Origin: Alteromonadaceae bacterium
GTDB taxonomy: Bacteria > Pseudomonadota > Gammaproteobacteria > Enterobacterales > Alteromonadaceae
Length of the DNA: 64,000 nucleotides
Direction of reading: 5' to 3'
Assembly: GCA_013373625.1 (NCBI GenBank)
Contig: JABXHM010000062.1
Span: 1 to 64,000 of the forward strand
Of this stretch, positions 44,865 through 54,240 are shown one piece after another. The translations under genes and the position numbers were made by a program. Each line of letters starts with the position of its first letter. The stretch's first letter is position 1. The notes under the pieces were generated by a model, which did not search any database, was not told the DNA's origin, and saw only the letters and a list, made by a program, of their open reading frames with translations.

Positions 44865-45125
44865 ATCAACCTCCGTAATAGCGCATAGCGTATATAACTA
44901 GAGGAATACGCACCCCCGAACTCTATGAGTATAGGTCGGGTTTACTGTAACTGTTACTTTATATTAACGCTTAAATACAACTCCGGCCATTTGTAGTCCG
45001 ATTTACAGCGCATCTTTTTATTTGGATGCTTGATCAGTATGGCGTTGCGTGGAGAAGTTCGCGTTCAGGAAAAATAATCGGTAACCTAGCGACATTATTT
45101 ATTTGCTGAGCTGTAAAGTACATTT

Positions 45126-46001
45126 GTGATCTGGATCTTATTCACTTTCATGGCGGTGCTGTTTCAAACATTTCGCAATGCCATACAAAGCAAGTTGAGC
45201 AGCACCGTGCCCACAGTAGGGGTCACCCTGTCCCGTTTTTTGTTTGCTCCGCCAATTGCCGCGATATACGTTACCGCAACATCCGTATCAGCAAACATCG
45301 GCGTGCCACATTTTAGCGCAACATTCTGGTGCTTTGTAATACTGGCAGCAACGCTTCAAATTGCGGCAACCTCGCTCATGGTTATCTTATTTAAGCAAAA
45401 GAATTTTGCCGTAGGTGCCGGATTGGCAAAAAGTGAAGCACTCGCTGCAGGTGCACTAGGTTTGCTGTTTTTCGGTAGTGAACTGAGCGCATTAGGTTGG
45501 CTTGGTATTGTGATCGGTGCATGTGCCGTATTTGTGTTGAGTGGTTGGCGACGGGGAGGAGATTTAACCGCTAAAACTGTGCTTATCGGGCTCTGCTGTG
45601 GCACCTGTTTCGCGCTCACATCACTGTTTGTTCGAGAAGCCAGTCATGAGTTAGATACCCCGTTTATTCAAGCCGCCGGGTGGGTATTGTTTTGGGTATT
45701 AAGCCTGCAGACCATTGTTCTGGTAGCTTTTATTGGTAGTCGCCAACCTGATACATTTAAAAAGCTTGCGGCCCAGCCAGGTAAAGTACTGGCTGCAAGT
45801 ATAACGAGTTGTTTAGGGTCGATCGGCTGGTTTACGGCGATGGCGCTACAGCATGTGGCGTATGTTAAAACCGTTGGCCAACTTGAAGTATTAACGACCA
45901 TGCTTATTTCAGTAATATGGCTTAAACAGCCAGTTAAACAACACGAAGTAGCCGGCTTGTTGCTCATTGGCATTGCTGCGTTATTGGTTATCTGGACGTA
46001 G
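45126..46001 (+). CDS. EamA/DMT-family transporter
   Basis: This 291-residue protein has ten predicted transmembrane helices in two halves, typical of the drug/metabolite transporter superfamily (AGALGLLFFGSELSALGWLGIVIGACAVFVLSGW in the first half, LTTMLISVIWLKQPVKQHEVAGLLLIGIAALL at the end). The substrate is unknown. The start is GTG 45126. The J-domain gene follows on the same strand after 71 bases. Confidence 0.87.
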   Translation: MIWILFTFMAVLFQTFRNAIQSKLSSTVPTVGVTLSRFLFAPPIAAIYVTATSVSANIGVPHFSATFWCFVILAATLQIAATSLMVILFKQKNFAVGAGLAKSEALAAGALGLLFFGSELSALGWLGIVIGACAVFVLSGWRRGGDLTAKTVLIGLCCGTCFALTSLFVREASHELDTPFIQAAGWVLFWVLSLQTIVLVAFIGSRQPDTFKKLAAQPGKVLAASITSCLGSIGWFTAMALQHVAYVKTVGQLEVLTTMLISVIWLKQPVKQHEVAGLLLIGIAALLVIWT

Positions 46002-46072
46002 ACTGGCGTTTGTGTATATCGCGGTCTAGGCTTTTGAGTAGCGTGTTTAAGTCGCTTCAATAAGGAAATTTA

Positions 46073-46672
46073 TTGTCTTTGTATAACGACCCTGTGCTCA
46101 CCGAAGCACTCCATACTTTGCAGGCCGAATTTAGCAACGGGATATCTGAGTATTCATTAATTAAACTGTTGCAGCAGCCCCCCTGGTACGTATTCGACAA
46201 GGTTGATTTAGCCGACCCGTTAGTCATGTTCCGCTGTCATTTTGTGTTGTTCAACGCGCTGTATCAACTGAGTGATGAATGGCGCGAGCAGGGTATTGGA
46301 GAGTTGGATATTCATACATTGAAAATCACGATGTTGCCCGTCACGCGCCATGGTGCGGGATTAACGGAACATGATAGCCTGAAAGCGTATTATTTAAATT
46401 GGGATAACTTCACAACGACAACGAGCAGCGATGTCGACGCTTTATTGAACGATTTTTGGCAACGCATAACTAGCGTCAGTATTGTAGAGGGTGATGTTCA
46501 AAAGGCTCGCGGTGTCATGGGGTTTGGTGCTGACGACAATATATCTTTGCTGACGGTGAAAAAGCGTTACCGAAAGCTATTACAACGCCACCATCCTGAC
46601 AAGGGCGGAAGTAATGCGGATGCCCAAAAAATCAGTCATGCCTACCGGGTGTTATGTAATACGCTTGGGTAA
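46073..46672 (+). CDS. J-domain protein with DnaJ-related N-terminal domain
   Basis: The C-terminal 60 residues are a J domain (LLTVKKRYRKLLQRHHPDKGG) with the essential HPD. The N-terminal 140 residues (EALHTLQAEFSNGISEYSLIKLLQQPP, LFNALYQLSDEW) match the DnaJ-related N-terminal family of gammaproteobacteria. It likely recruits a DnaK-type chaperone to specific partners; it lacks the G/F and zinc-finger regions of DnaJ. The start is TTG 46073, with AAGGAA 8 bases upstream. It converges on the M16 peptidase gene. Confidence 0.88.
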   Translation: MSLYNDPVLTEALHTLQAEFSNGISEYSLIKLLQQPPWYVFDKVDLADPLVMFRCHFVLFNALYQLSDEWREQGIGELDIHTLKITMLPVTRHGAGLTEHDSLKAYYLNWDNFTTTTSSDVDALLNDFWQRITSVSIVEGDVQKARGVMGFGADDNISLLTVKKRYRKLLQRHHPDKGGSNADAQKISHAYRVLCNTLG

Positions 46673-46711
46673 AAAGCCTGCCCGGCATTTAGCGTCATGT
46701 TGATCTATCGA

Positions 46712-48157
46712 TTACAGACTATGGCGTTCAAAAAGCTGTTGTACTGGATGTTGGCGACGTTGAGGTTCGTCATCCATAATGCCATAAATACGAAGTCCAT
46801 TTGGTGTCTCCTGTACGCCCATGGCATAGCACTGGCCACTGGTACGCGGTATCCATAACCGCTCATCGCATATAACCGCAGTAATTAGTTTGTCTCGCTG
46901 CTGTACAGTTAGTTCAGGCAATGCAAGGTGCAGTAGCCAGTCTTGCTGGTTACAAACAAAATTTTGGTCGTCACAAAGTGACTCGGCAAGTACCTGTATG
47001 CGAGCCGGTAAATCCTTGGGTAGCACAGGTGAGGTCGGCAATAAGACATCTTCAACTAAAGGGCAAGTGTCGGAATAATTCGCTTTAATGCCTGGTAATC
47101 TGACAACAGGCTTCTGCAACGGTCGCATGCCAGTAATGGCTGGCGTAGAGCTAAGAGCTTGTGATAGCGCAACTACTTTACGGTTAAGCGGCTGTTGGCC
47201 ATGATACCAGGCAAGTAGTGTATTAATCGTTTCGGGGTAAGTTGACTCTAAAAAGATATGCTGTTTAGGTACAATGTGCAGACGGCGTACTTCGTCAATC
47301 AATGCTTGCTGGGCCGCCATAAGATGGCCGGGGCGACCGATAAGTCTTAGCGCAAATTTTTGCTGTTGGTTAGCCGAGTTTTCGATATATACCTTCATAT
47401 CGTGCTTTTCCATTGCTTCGCTAAGTCGCTCCTGTGATGAAAGTAAGCCGTCGATATAGCATTCAGGCAGCCACCAACTAAAAATATAGTCATCCTGCAA
47501 TGTTGTGCTGAGGAATTTATGATCTTTCGGCTGATATCGTAATACTGCTGAGTCAACTTGACCGGTGCAGAGCAACGGCAGCTCGTCGGCTTGTAAGCCC
47601 CCAAGTAACAGGGTAATAGTAGACGGCTGGAAATATTGCGCTTTGTATCGTGTTACATCATTACCGGTAATTTCGGCCAATGTATCGCTATACCCACCCC
47701 AATGGTGATAACAGTCAGGGGAACGATCGCCGCGCCAAATGCTCATTTTTAACTGATATTCGGGCGTTGCCTGAAACATGGCCAGCTCACGAGCGATTAC
47801 GCCGTCACGCTCTCGTTTTATGTCGTCGTCGTCATATGACAGCTGTGTGATACCTGCATATAAATAACCAACCACCTTTAACAGAACCGATTTACTGGAT
47901 GACACTGCATAGAAATAGCTGAAGCCATTGTGACTGCTTGCATCCACTCTGACAGGCAACAAACAGTTAGCAGCAAAGAAAGTATGCCGCTCAGGATAGC
48001 GGTCAGAATATCGCAGTACTAAATGTTCGATGAGATGAGCAATGCCGGAGCTATCTACTGTTGGTGTTGGCACAATAAACACGGCGCCATATTCTTGCGC
48101 CGGTTGCTTAAAACTGACAACGTTGAGTCCGTTGGTCAGACACGTCTGTTGAGCCAT
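46712..48157 (-). CDS. Half-size M16 (PreP/insulinase-like) metallopeptidase
   Basis: The inverted zinc motif HLIEH (His41, Glu44, His45) and a downstream RERDGVIARELA supplying the third ligand glutamate define an M16 catalytic domain, with SGIAHLIEHLVLRYSDRYP closest in feel to the PreP/Cym1 subfamily. At 481 residues it is about half a PreP, comprising one catalytic and one partner domain. No second M16 gene is adjacent, so it probably forms a homodimer. It lacks a signal peptide, so it is likely cytoplasmic and degrades short peptides. Divergence after residue 200 is strong. Confidence 0.85.
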   Translation of the reverse strand: MAQQTCLTNGLNVVSFKQPAQEYGAVFIVPTPTVDSSGIAHLIEHLVLRYSDRYPERHTFFAANCLLPVRVDASSHNGFSYFYAVSSSKSVLLKVVGYLYAGITQLSYDDDDIKRERDGVIARELAMFQATPEYQLKMSIWRGDRSPDCYHHWGGYSDTLAEITGNDVTRYKAQYFQPSTITLLLGGLQADELPLLCTGQVDSAVLRYQPKDHKFLSTTLQDDYIFSWWLPECYIDGLLSSQERLSEAMEKHDMKVYIENSANQQQKFALRLIGRPGHLMAAQQALIDEVRRLHIVPKQHIFLESTYPETINTLLAWYHGQQPLNRKVVALSQALSSTPAITGMRPLQKPVVRLPGIKANYSDTCPLVEDVLLPTSPVLPKDLPARIQVLAESLCDDQNFVCNQQDWLLHLALPELTVQQRDKLITAVICDERLWIPRTSGQCYAMGVQETPNGLRIYGIMDDEPQRRQHPVQQLFERHSL

Positions 48158-48462
48158 GCTGCACCTGAATTATTGTACTTTTCTACTACTTTATATGGCA
48201 TCACAATACACTAATTCTAGTTCAGCTTAATGAAATTTTTATATCAGAGACTGTAAAATAGATTTCTGCGGGGGGTAATACATTTAGTTTGTAGCGGTAG
48301 GATGTTCAGGTCAGGCTCCTCTTCATCGCGCTTTTTATGTCTTACTAAGCTAAACTAATTTTTTGTAAGTTAGCGCTTACTTAATTGTATTCTGGTTACT
48401 GAGTTTTTATTAATAAGTGAATGCTTACTTTCAAGTTTGGCTTATTAATTTTGCGTAATGAA
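48158..48462. other. Intergenic region with two copies of a palindromic motif
   Basis: Two 16-base elements, GTAAGTTAGCGCTTAC (48365-48380) and ATAAGTGAATGCTTAC (48413-48428), share 12 of 16 positions; each extends to AAGT-N8-ACTT. They look like paired operators of the TAAGT/GCTTA type, 48 bases apart. No gene is seen in the interval. Confidence 0.45.
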
Positions 48463-49440
48463 CTATGGCGAGCGGTAAGCAGTGTTGGTGCCGGTATCGG
48501 GTGCAAACGCCACTTCTTTACCGGGTTTTCGCGGTTTTCGAATTGTCGCTATGATTAAGCAGGCACTGATCAGGCAAATTCCTAACCATCCGCGAGTGGA
48601 TAACTGTTCGCCAACAATGGTTACTGCCAACAATGTCGCAACTACTGGCTCAAGCAGCGTGATGGTTGTTGCCAGACTAGCTCTTATTTGCGTCAAGCCT
48701 TTACCAAAAAGGTAATAGCCTAAAAACATAGGGACTACAGCCATATAGAAGCCAACACCAAAGTTTGTAGCTGTTTGCAACAAGGGCGCGCCGGTAAGCA
48801 GTAAAACCGGCATTAGCAACACACCACCGCCACCAAATACGCTACCCATTGCAGCCTGTGAGGGGATCCCGGATGCAATGAGGCGATGGGCCGACCATGA
48901 ATACATGGCGTAGGTAAACGCAGCAACCAGGCCAAGTGTAATACCCAGTATGTTGTACCAGCTGTCGCTGGGGCTGATAAATGAGCTGCTGGGCTTTGCC
49001 GTAGCCAGACAAATAACCCCGGTGATACCCACAATTATACCGAGTAGCCAACGTCCTGTGATGCGGTGCTTGTCTACACATCGTTCTATAAGTGCCGCGG
49101 CTATTGGGGCCATACCAATAGACACCACATTTCCTACCGCTACCCCGGAGAGTCGCATGGAGCTGTAAAAGGCCAGGGGGTAGATGGCCACGTTAAACGC
49201 GCCCAGCAACACTAATCGTTTTGATTGCAGTAAAGAAGTGCGGTGTCGAACAATGAAACGCCATGCTATTATGGCCTGTAACAACCCGCCAAGCCCCATA
49301 GAAACAGCGGCGATACCCAATGGACTCACCTGCGGAGCGAAGGTTGCCGCGGTGCCCGTAGTTCCCCACAGTATTGATGAAATAACGACAGCGGATATGC
49401 CCAGTAAGTACCTGTGTTGCGATATGAAGAGGGAATTCAT
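48463..49440 (-). CDS. EamA/DMT-family transporter
   Basis: A 325-residue protein with ten predicted helices and the two EamA repeats (ILWGTTGTAATFAPQVSPLGIAAVSMGLGG early, TLLEPVVATLLAVTIVGEQLSTRGWLGICLI late). It resembles DMT exporters of amino acids or drugs. Its start overlaps the stop of the TetR-family gene by 4 bases (ATGA), so the two are translationally coupled and the transporter is probably expressed under control of that repressor. Confidence 0.9.
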   Translation of the reverse strand: MNSLFISQHRYLLGISAVVISSILWGTTGTAATFAPQVSPLGIAAVSMGLGGLLQAIIAWRFIVRHRTSLLQSKRLVLLGAFNVAIYPLAFYSSMRLSGVAVGNVVSIGMAPIAAALIERCVDKHRITGRWLLGIIVGITGVICLATAKPSSSFISPSDSWYNILGITLGLVAAFTYAMYSWSAHRLIASGIPSQAAMGSVFGGGGVLLMPVLLLTGAPLLQTATNFGVGFYMAVVPMFLGYYLFGKGLTQIRASLATTITLLEPVVATLLAVTIVGEQLSTRGWLGICLISACLIIATIRKPRKPGKEVAFAPDTGTNTAYRSP

Positions 49441-50030
49441 AATGCCTGCTCGATAAGCTTATCAGCCATATCTTTCGCTCTTTCAATAGCTTGGGTATCT
49501 TTTGTGAGTCCAGCCAGCGATATAGACCCTTCGAGTAAAAAGCAGATGTGTTCAGCTAATTGCGTAGCGGTTTGGGGTTGATCTTCTATTAAAGGCAATG
49601 AACTAAGGTGTTCAATTACAATGCTTTTTACGTGCTGTTTATGACGATTGACTGCCGCGCGTTCTGCACTGTCTGCAGGCATTTCAGCCGCGGCGTTAAG
49701 TAAGCCACAGCCCCTGAAACCATTTTCATAGTCGCATTCAGCATGATCGCGATAGGCATCAAACACAGCCAGTACTAACTCCCAGCCGTTTGATAGGGAT
49801 TCTGTTCGTTTCGCATAGAGCGTCAACCATTCGTTATGACGTGCGTCAATATAGGCCGCTACCAAGTCAGACTTTGATTTAAAATTGTTGTACAGCGACA
49901 TCTTTGCTACGCCTGCGCGCAATATCACTGCGTCAATGCCCGTTGCCGTTATACCCCGTGCGTAGAACAATTCGCCCGCTGCCCGCAGCAATTTATCCCG
50001 CGCACTCATACTGTTTGTTACCTTTGACAT
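49437..50030 (-). CDS. TetR-family transcriptional regulator
   Basis: The N-terminal helix-turn-helix (ARDKLLRAAGELFYARGITATGIDAVILRAGVAKMSLYNNFKSKSDLVAAYI) is typical of TetR proteins. The C-terminal ligand domain (about 60-197) includes CDYENGFRGCGLLNAAAEMP, whose CG.LL.NA.AE feature is seen in several AcrR-like members. It is probably a ligand-released repressor of its own operon with the EamA transporter. A 20-bp near-perfect palindrome lies 22 bases upstream of its start. Confidence 0.93.
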   Translation of the reverse strand: MSKVTNSMSARDKLLRAAGELFYARGITATGIDAVILRAGVAKMSLYNNFKSKSDLVAAYIDARHNEWLTLYAKRTESLSNGWELVLAVFDAYRDHAECDYENGFRGCGLLNAAAEMPADSAERAAVNRHKQHVKSIVIEHLSSLPLIEDQPQTATQLAEHICFLLEGSISLAGLTKDTQAIERAKDMADKLIEQAL

Positions 50031-50051
50031 AGGCTAACCTTTATTGCCACA

Positions 50052-50071
50052 TATACAGACTAGTCTATATA
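50052..50071 (-). promoter_or_regulatory. Candidate TetR operator
   Basis: A 20-bp dyad (TATACAGACT / AGTCTATATA, 9 of 10 positions symmetric) with the perfect core AGACTAGTCT lies 22 bases before the TetR start. On the minus strand it overlaps a likely -10 (TAGACT), with TTGATC 16 bases upstream as -35. Confidence 0.6.
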
Positions 50072-50244
50072 ATTGAGCTGAAAGATCAAATTATAATTTG
50101 CCAAAAGAACATACAAATTTGCAGGCCTGAATGTGTGCTAGACTAATCAGTACAAAATGCTTGTGAGATAGAGGCCGCAGAAGGGATTTTGTAATAGGGG
50201 GAATTGAATTCGGCTAACCAGATTACCAAGCGTAGGCAGACAAC

Positions 50245-51447
50245 TTACTCAGCAATAACAGCGTTTGGTTTAGAGCGTAAATGGACTAAGGCGACAGCAG
50301 AAACGGTTGCGAGTAACAACGACGCTGCAATAAATGGCATTCTATTACCAATACCATACAGCAATGCAGCAATAGGCGGGCCGGCGATATAACCCATTGC
50401 GGGAGATGCGGTAATGAGCCCTGTGACGGTAGCCTGGTTTTGCGGTTTACAGGCGGAGGTAGCCAGTGCAGCGATAGCCGGATAACTTATACCCAGCCCT
50501 GATCCTAAAAACACCATCGCCAGATACAGTTGCACTTGTTGTTGATGCAAATAAATGATCAGATAACCAATTGCCAATAGGGGAAAAGCAAACTTAACAA
50601 GATTTCCGGGGTGCATGCTGGTTCGTTGCACCACAGTGACTTGGATCGTTAAGGCACATACGGCACTAATCATCATGGCGAGACCAACACCTTGCGCTGC
50701 TTCGGTAGTGGTAAGACCGTGGTGGTCAATAAGGAAAAATGCCAGAGACTGCTGCATCATAGCAATAGCAAGAAAAACACAAGCGTTCATTGCGATCAAA
50801 AGTGGCACAAATGGCTGGATACTGCGACTGCCAGAAACCGGCGCTGCTGGTTGGGTTGTGCTCTGTGTGGTGGCCTGGTTACGAGGTAAGTAGCGCCAAA
50901 TTAGCACCACAGCTGTAAAAGTCATTACCGTTATAGCATAAAGAGGAGCGATCAAGTGAATACTAACTAACAGCCCTGCGAACGTCGGGCCAAGAATTTG
51001 TCCCAGACTATGTGCAGAAGAGACTTTACTGATCGCTTTTACCCGTTCGTGTTCTTCACTCACCGCTATTGCCAAACCCACCACAGAGGGCGGAGTTGCT
51101 GACATTATTGTGGCCTGCCCTGTCCGCGCAACCAGTAAAGCAATAAATAGTGCGCTGCCTGCTAACCAGCCCTGAAAACTGGCAAGCCACACCGTTGCAA
51201 AAACCAATGTACCCAATGTATAGCCGGACAGTCCGGTAATTAAGATACGCCGATAACCTTTACGTTTACCAATGCTTGACCAAAACGCATTGCCCAACGC
51301 ATACATTAATGCCGAACTGGACATTAAAAACGCCACATTGAACTCGCTCAATCCGGCTTCACGGCCTAATGGCGGCAAAGTGGTCATGACAACTGACTGG
51401 CCCATAGCCGTTGCAAGCAGTGAGAAGAACAACAGACGAAACGTCAT
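50245..51447 (-). CDS. MFS transporter
   Basis: A 400-residue protein with 12 predicted transmembrane helices. The MFS loop motif appears as SSIGKRKGYRRILITG between helices 2 and 3, a cytoplasmic linker rich in T, Q and P (about 190-208) divides the halves, and GSGLGISYPAIAALATSACKPQNQATVTGLITASPAMGYIAGPPIAALLYG resembles multidrug exporters of the TetA/Bcr type. The substrate is unknown. It is encoded divergently from the RND transporter gene, 228 bases away. Confidence 0.9.
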   Translation of the reverse strand: MTFRLLFFSLLATAMGQSVVMTTLPPLGREAGLSEFNVAFLMSSSALMYALGNAFWSSIGKRKGYRRILITGLSGYTLGTLVFATVWLASFQGWLAGSALFIALLVARTGQATIMSATPPSVVGLAIAVSEEHERVKAISKVSSAHSLGQILGPTFAGLLVSIHLIAPLYAITVMTFTAVVLIWRYLPRNQATTQSTTQPAAPVSGSRSIQPFVPLLIAMNACVFLAIAMMQQSLAFFLIDHHGLTTTEAAQGVGLAMMISAVCALTIQVTVVQRTSMHPGNLVKFAFPLLAIGYLIIYLHQQQVQLYLAMVFLGSGLGISYPAIAALATSACKPQNQATVTGLITASPAMGYIAGPPIAALLYGIGNRMPFIAASLLLATVSAVALVHLRSKPNAVIAE

Positions 51448-51675
51448 AGCAACGACAAGCCCCAGGAATTAACTACGTTAATCAACATACTAACACGTGA
51501 AAGCATTTGCTTCGCCTGACGGTGCAATACTTTTGCGATACAACTGCCACTAAATGAGTCAACAACCTCGCCTAAAGCGGTACGTAAGATCATGGTATAT
51601 AAATATCTTGCTATATAAGAAAAAACGCATATATAATAAATCATCAGTTGTTAAATAAACCTGAGTAATGTTTTT

Positions 51676-54240
51676 ATGAATGGTATCGCCGGTAAACTTA
51701 TTGACATTAGCACCCGTAAACCACTTTGGGTGTATGTGGCTTTGCTCGTGATAACACTGGGTGTTGGTAGTCAAATACCCAATATCAGCATAGATACTGA
51801 TCCCGAAAACATGCTGGATCAGTCTCATCCGGCGCGTGTATTTCATAGCGCGACTAAAGCCAGGTTTGCCATGCACGATGCTATCGTCGTTGGGGTGGTT
51901 AATGAGCAAAACACGCAGGGAATTTACAATCGTTCAACGTTAGCGGATATCTTGGAGTTAACGCAGTCAATACTGACAATTGATGGGGTCATTGACGCCG
52001 ATTTAATGTCGGTCTCGACAGTAGATAACATTTCCCAGGGCGGGCCGGGTACTATCCGATTCGAATGGATGATGCCAAAAGCGCCGCGGTCAGATGCCGC
52101 CGCGCAGCAAATAAAGACCGACATAGAACGGCTGCCACTGCTCTACGATACGCTGGTATCGCAAAATGGCAAAGCCGCCGCTATATATGTGCCTATTAAA
52201 GACAAAAACGAAAGTTACCGTATTGCCGAGGAAATCAGAGCGGTAACGGATACGTTTGACGGCAGCGACCAGTGGTATATCACCGGTCTGCCGGTTGCCG
52301 AAGATCAGTTTGGCTTTGAAATGTTTGTGCAAATGGGAATTTCTGCGCCGCTGGCCGGGCTTGCAATTTTTATATTGCTGTTTGTGTTCTTTCGCAACCT
52401 GCCATTGATTATTGCACCCATGATTGTGGCGATGGCGACTGTCATAGTAACCATGGGGCTACTCATAGGTTTTGGCTTTACGGTGCATATTATGTCATCG
52501 ATGATTGCCATTTTCTTGATGCCAATTGCGGTTGTGGATTCGGTGCATATCCTGTCTGAGTTTTCTGATCGGTATAAACCAGGTGAGGATCTTAACGCTG
52601 TCGTAAGACAAGTTGTTGGCCACCTGTTTACCCCTATGTTGTACACATCGATAACCTCTTCGGTAGGGTTTTTCTCTCTCATGTTAACACCCATTCCGCC
52701 GGTGCAAATCTTTGGCGCTTTTGTAGGCTTTGGTATTTTGTTTGCCTTTATACTGACCATTATTTTTATGCCGGCATACCTGTCTCGAATGAGCAATGAA
52801 GCACTGACTAATTTGCAGCAGGCGATGCACCAAAGCGAGTCGGGGAAAGGTTCTCGTATTGGCCGTATGACAAAAAAACTGGGCAATTTAGCGAGTGGAT
52901 ACCCACGCGCTCTGCTGCTTTGTTTTGCGGGTATTTTTGTCATGTCTGTATGGGGTATTACACAAATACAAATTAACGATAATCCAGTGCGCTGGTTTAA
53001 GTCTGACCATGAAATACGGGTGGCCGACAGGGTACTCAACGACAATTTTGCCGGGACTTATAATGCCTATCTGGTGTTAACAGATCACAGTGAGCAGCTC
53101 ACACCAGCGAGCTTACTGACTATTGAAAACATGCCCGATTCTCTGCAAGCGTGGCGTTACGATACGCTGGCGGATATCGCTGAAGGTAGCCCCAATGAAC
53201 AGCTACAAAACCTCATCGTGGCAATCGATGACAAGTTATTCAGTGATGTTACCGACCGGGAGCTTGCCTATCTGGAGGCCGTCATAGGCAAGGCCGAACT
53301 GGCTAATCGTCAGAGCAAAACCTTTCAAAATCCGGATGTTCTGGCATATATCGACGCCTTACAGGCTCACTTACAGGCATCCGGATTGGTTGGCAAGTCT
53401 AATGCATTACCCGATGTCGTGAAAGTCGTTAACCGTGAGTTACGCGCCGGTAATGAGGCTGATTACGTGCTTCCGAACAGTGCCAATGGCGTCGCTCAGA
53501 CATTGATGCAATATCAATCTTCTCACCGGCCAAATGATCTGTGGCACTTTGTGACGCCCGACTACCGTGCTGCGTTGATTTGGTTACAACTGACCAGTGG
53601 AGACAATCAGGACATGAGCGCGGTGGTAAGTCTTGTTAATGATTATATAAAAGCGCATCCGTTGCCAGAAGGATTAAGCGCTGATTGGGCTGGCAAAGCT
53701 TATCTCAATGTGGTTTGGCAGGACAATATGGTGGCGGGCATGATCGACAGTCTCGCAGGGGCATTTGTTATTGTATTTGTGATGATGATTGTGTTGTTTC
53801 GATCGTTGCTATTCGGCGTACTTGCTATGCTACCGCTGACCCTGACGATTACCTTTATTTACGGGCTCATAGGCTTAATTGGTAAAGATTACGATATGCC
53901 TATTGCCGTGCTGTCGGCGCTCACATTAGGCCTGTCGGTTGATTTTGCCATTCACTTTCTGGAACGCGCGCGCGCAACATTCAAACAGACAAACAGTTTT
54001 AAGCGCACCATGGCTATTATGTTTGATGAGCCAGCCAGAGCGATCACCCGCAATGCGCTGGTAATAGCGTTGGGCTTTACGCCACTGCTCTTTGCGCCGC
54101 TGGTGCCTTACATAACAGTTGGCGTGTTCCTGGCCAGTATAATGGCGATTTCTGCGTTAGTGACCTTGCTGATGCTGCCCGCCGTTATGAGCGTTGCCCG
54201 TACACAAATTTTTAAACCGAAAAAGCAGGACCTGTTATGA
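51676..54240 (+). CDS. RND/MMPL-superfamily transporter
   Basis: This 854-residue protein shows the RND layout: helix 1 (KPLWVYVALLVITLGVGSQIP), a periplasmic loop beginning ISIDTDPENMLDQSHPAR, five clustered helices (about 215-370 including MIAIFLMPIAVVDSVHILSEF), a second half starting near RALLLCFAGIFVMSVWGI, a second loop and a final helix bundle (LSALTLGLSVDFAIHFLERA, ARAITRNALVIALGFTPLLF). This belongs to the MMPL/HpnN-like branch that handles lipids and hydrophobic molecules, not the AcrB drug pumps. Its stop overlaps the next start by 4 bases, initiating a four-gene operon. Confidence 0.93.
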   Translation: MNGIAGKLIDISTRKPLWVYVALLVITLGVGSQIPNISIDTDPENMLDQSHPARVFHSATKARFAMHDAIVVGVVNEQNTQGIYNRSTLADILELTQSILTIDGVIDADLMSVSTVDNISQGGPGTIRFEWMMPKAPRSDAAAQQIKTDIERLPLLYDTLVSQNGKAAAIYVPIKDKNESYRIAEEIRAVTDTFDGSDQWYITGLPVAEDQFGFEMFVQMGISAPLAGLAIFILLFVFFRNLPLIIAPMIVAMATVIVTMGLLIGFGFTVHIMSSMIAIFLMPIAVVDSVHILSEFSDRYKPGEDLNAVVRQVVGHLFTPMLYTSITSSVGFFSLMLTPIPPVQIFGAFVGFGILFAFILTIIFMPAYLSRMSNEALTNLQQAMHQSESGKGSRIGRMTKKLGNLASGYPRALLLCFAGIFVMSVWGITQIQINDNPVRWFKSDHEIRVADRVLNDNFAGTYNAYLVLTDHSEQLTPASLLTIENMPDSLQAWRYDTLADIAEGSPNEQLQNLIVAIDDKLFSDVTDRELAYLEAVIGKAELANRQSKTFQNPDVLAYIDALQAHLQASGLVGKSNALPDVVKVVNRELRAGNEADYVLPNSANGVAQTLMQYQSSHRPNDLWHFVTPDYRAALIWLQLTSGDNQDMSAVVSLVNDYIKAHPLPEGLSADWAGKAYLNVVWQDNMVAGMIDSLAGAFVIVFVMMIVLFRSLLFGVLAMLPLTLTITFIYGLIGLIGKDYDMPIAVLSALTLGLSVDFAIHFLERARATFKQTNSFKRTMAIMFDEPARAITRNALVIALGFTPLLFAPLVPYITVGVFLASIMAISALVTLLMLPAVMSVARTQIFKPKKQDLL

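Noticed and set aside
52305-53045. 246-residue minus-strand frame
   Set aside because: It is antisense to the RND transporter membrane region; its composition is that of complementary hydrophobic codons.
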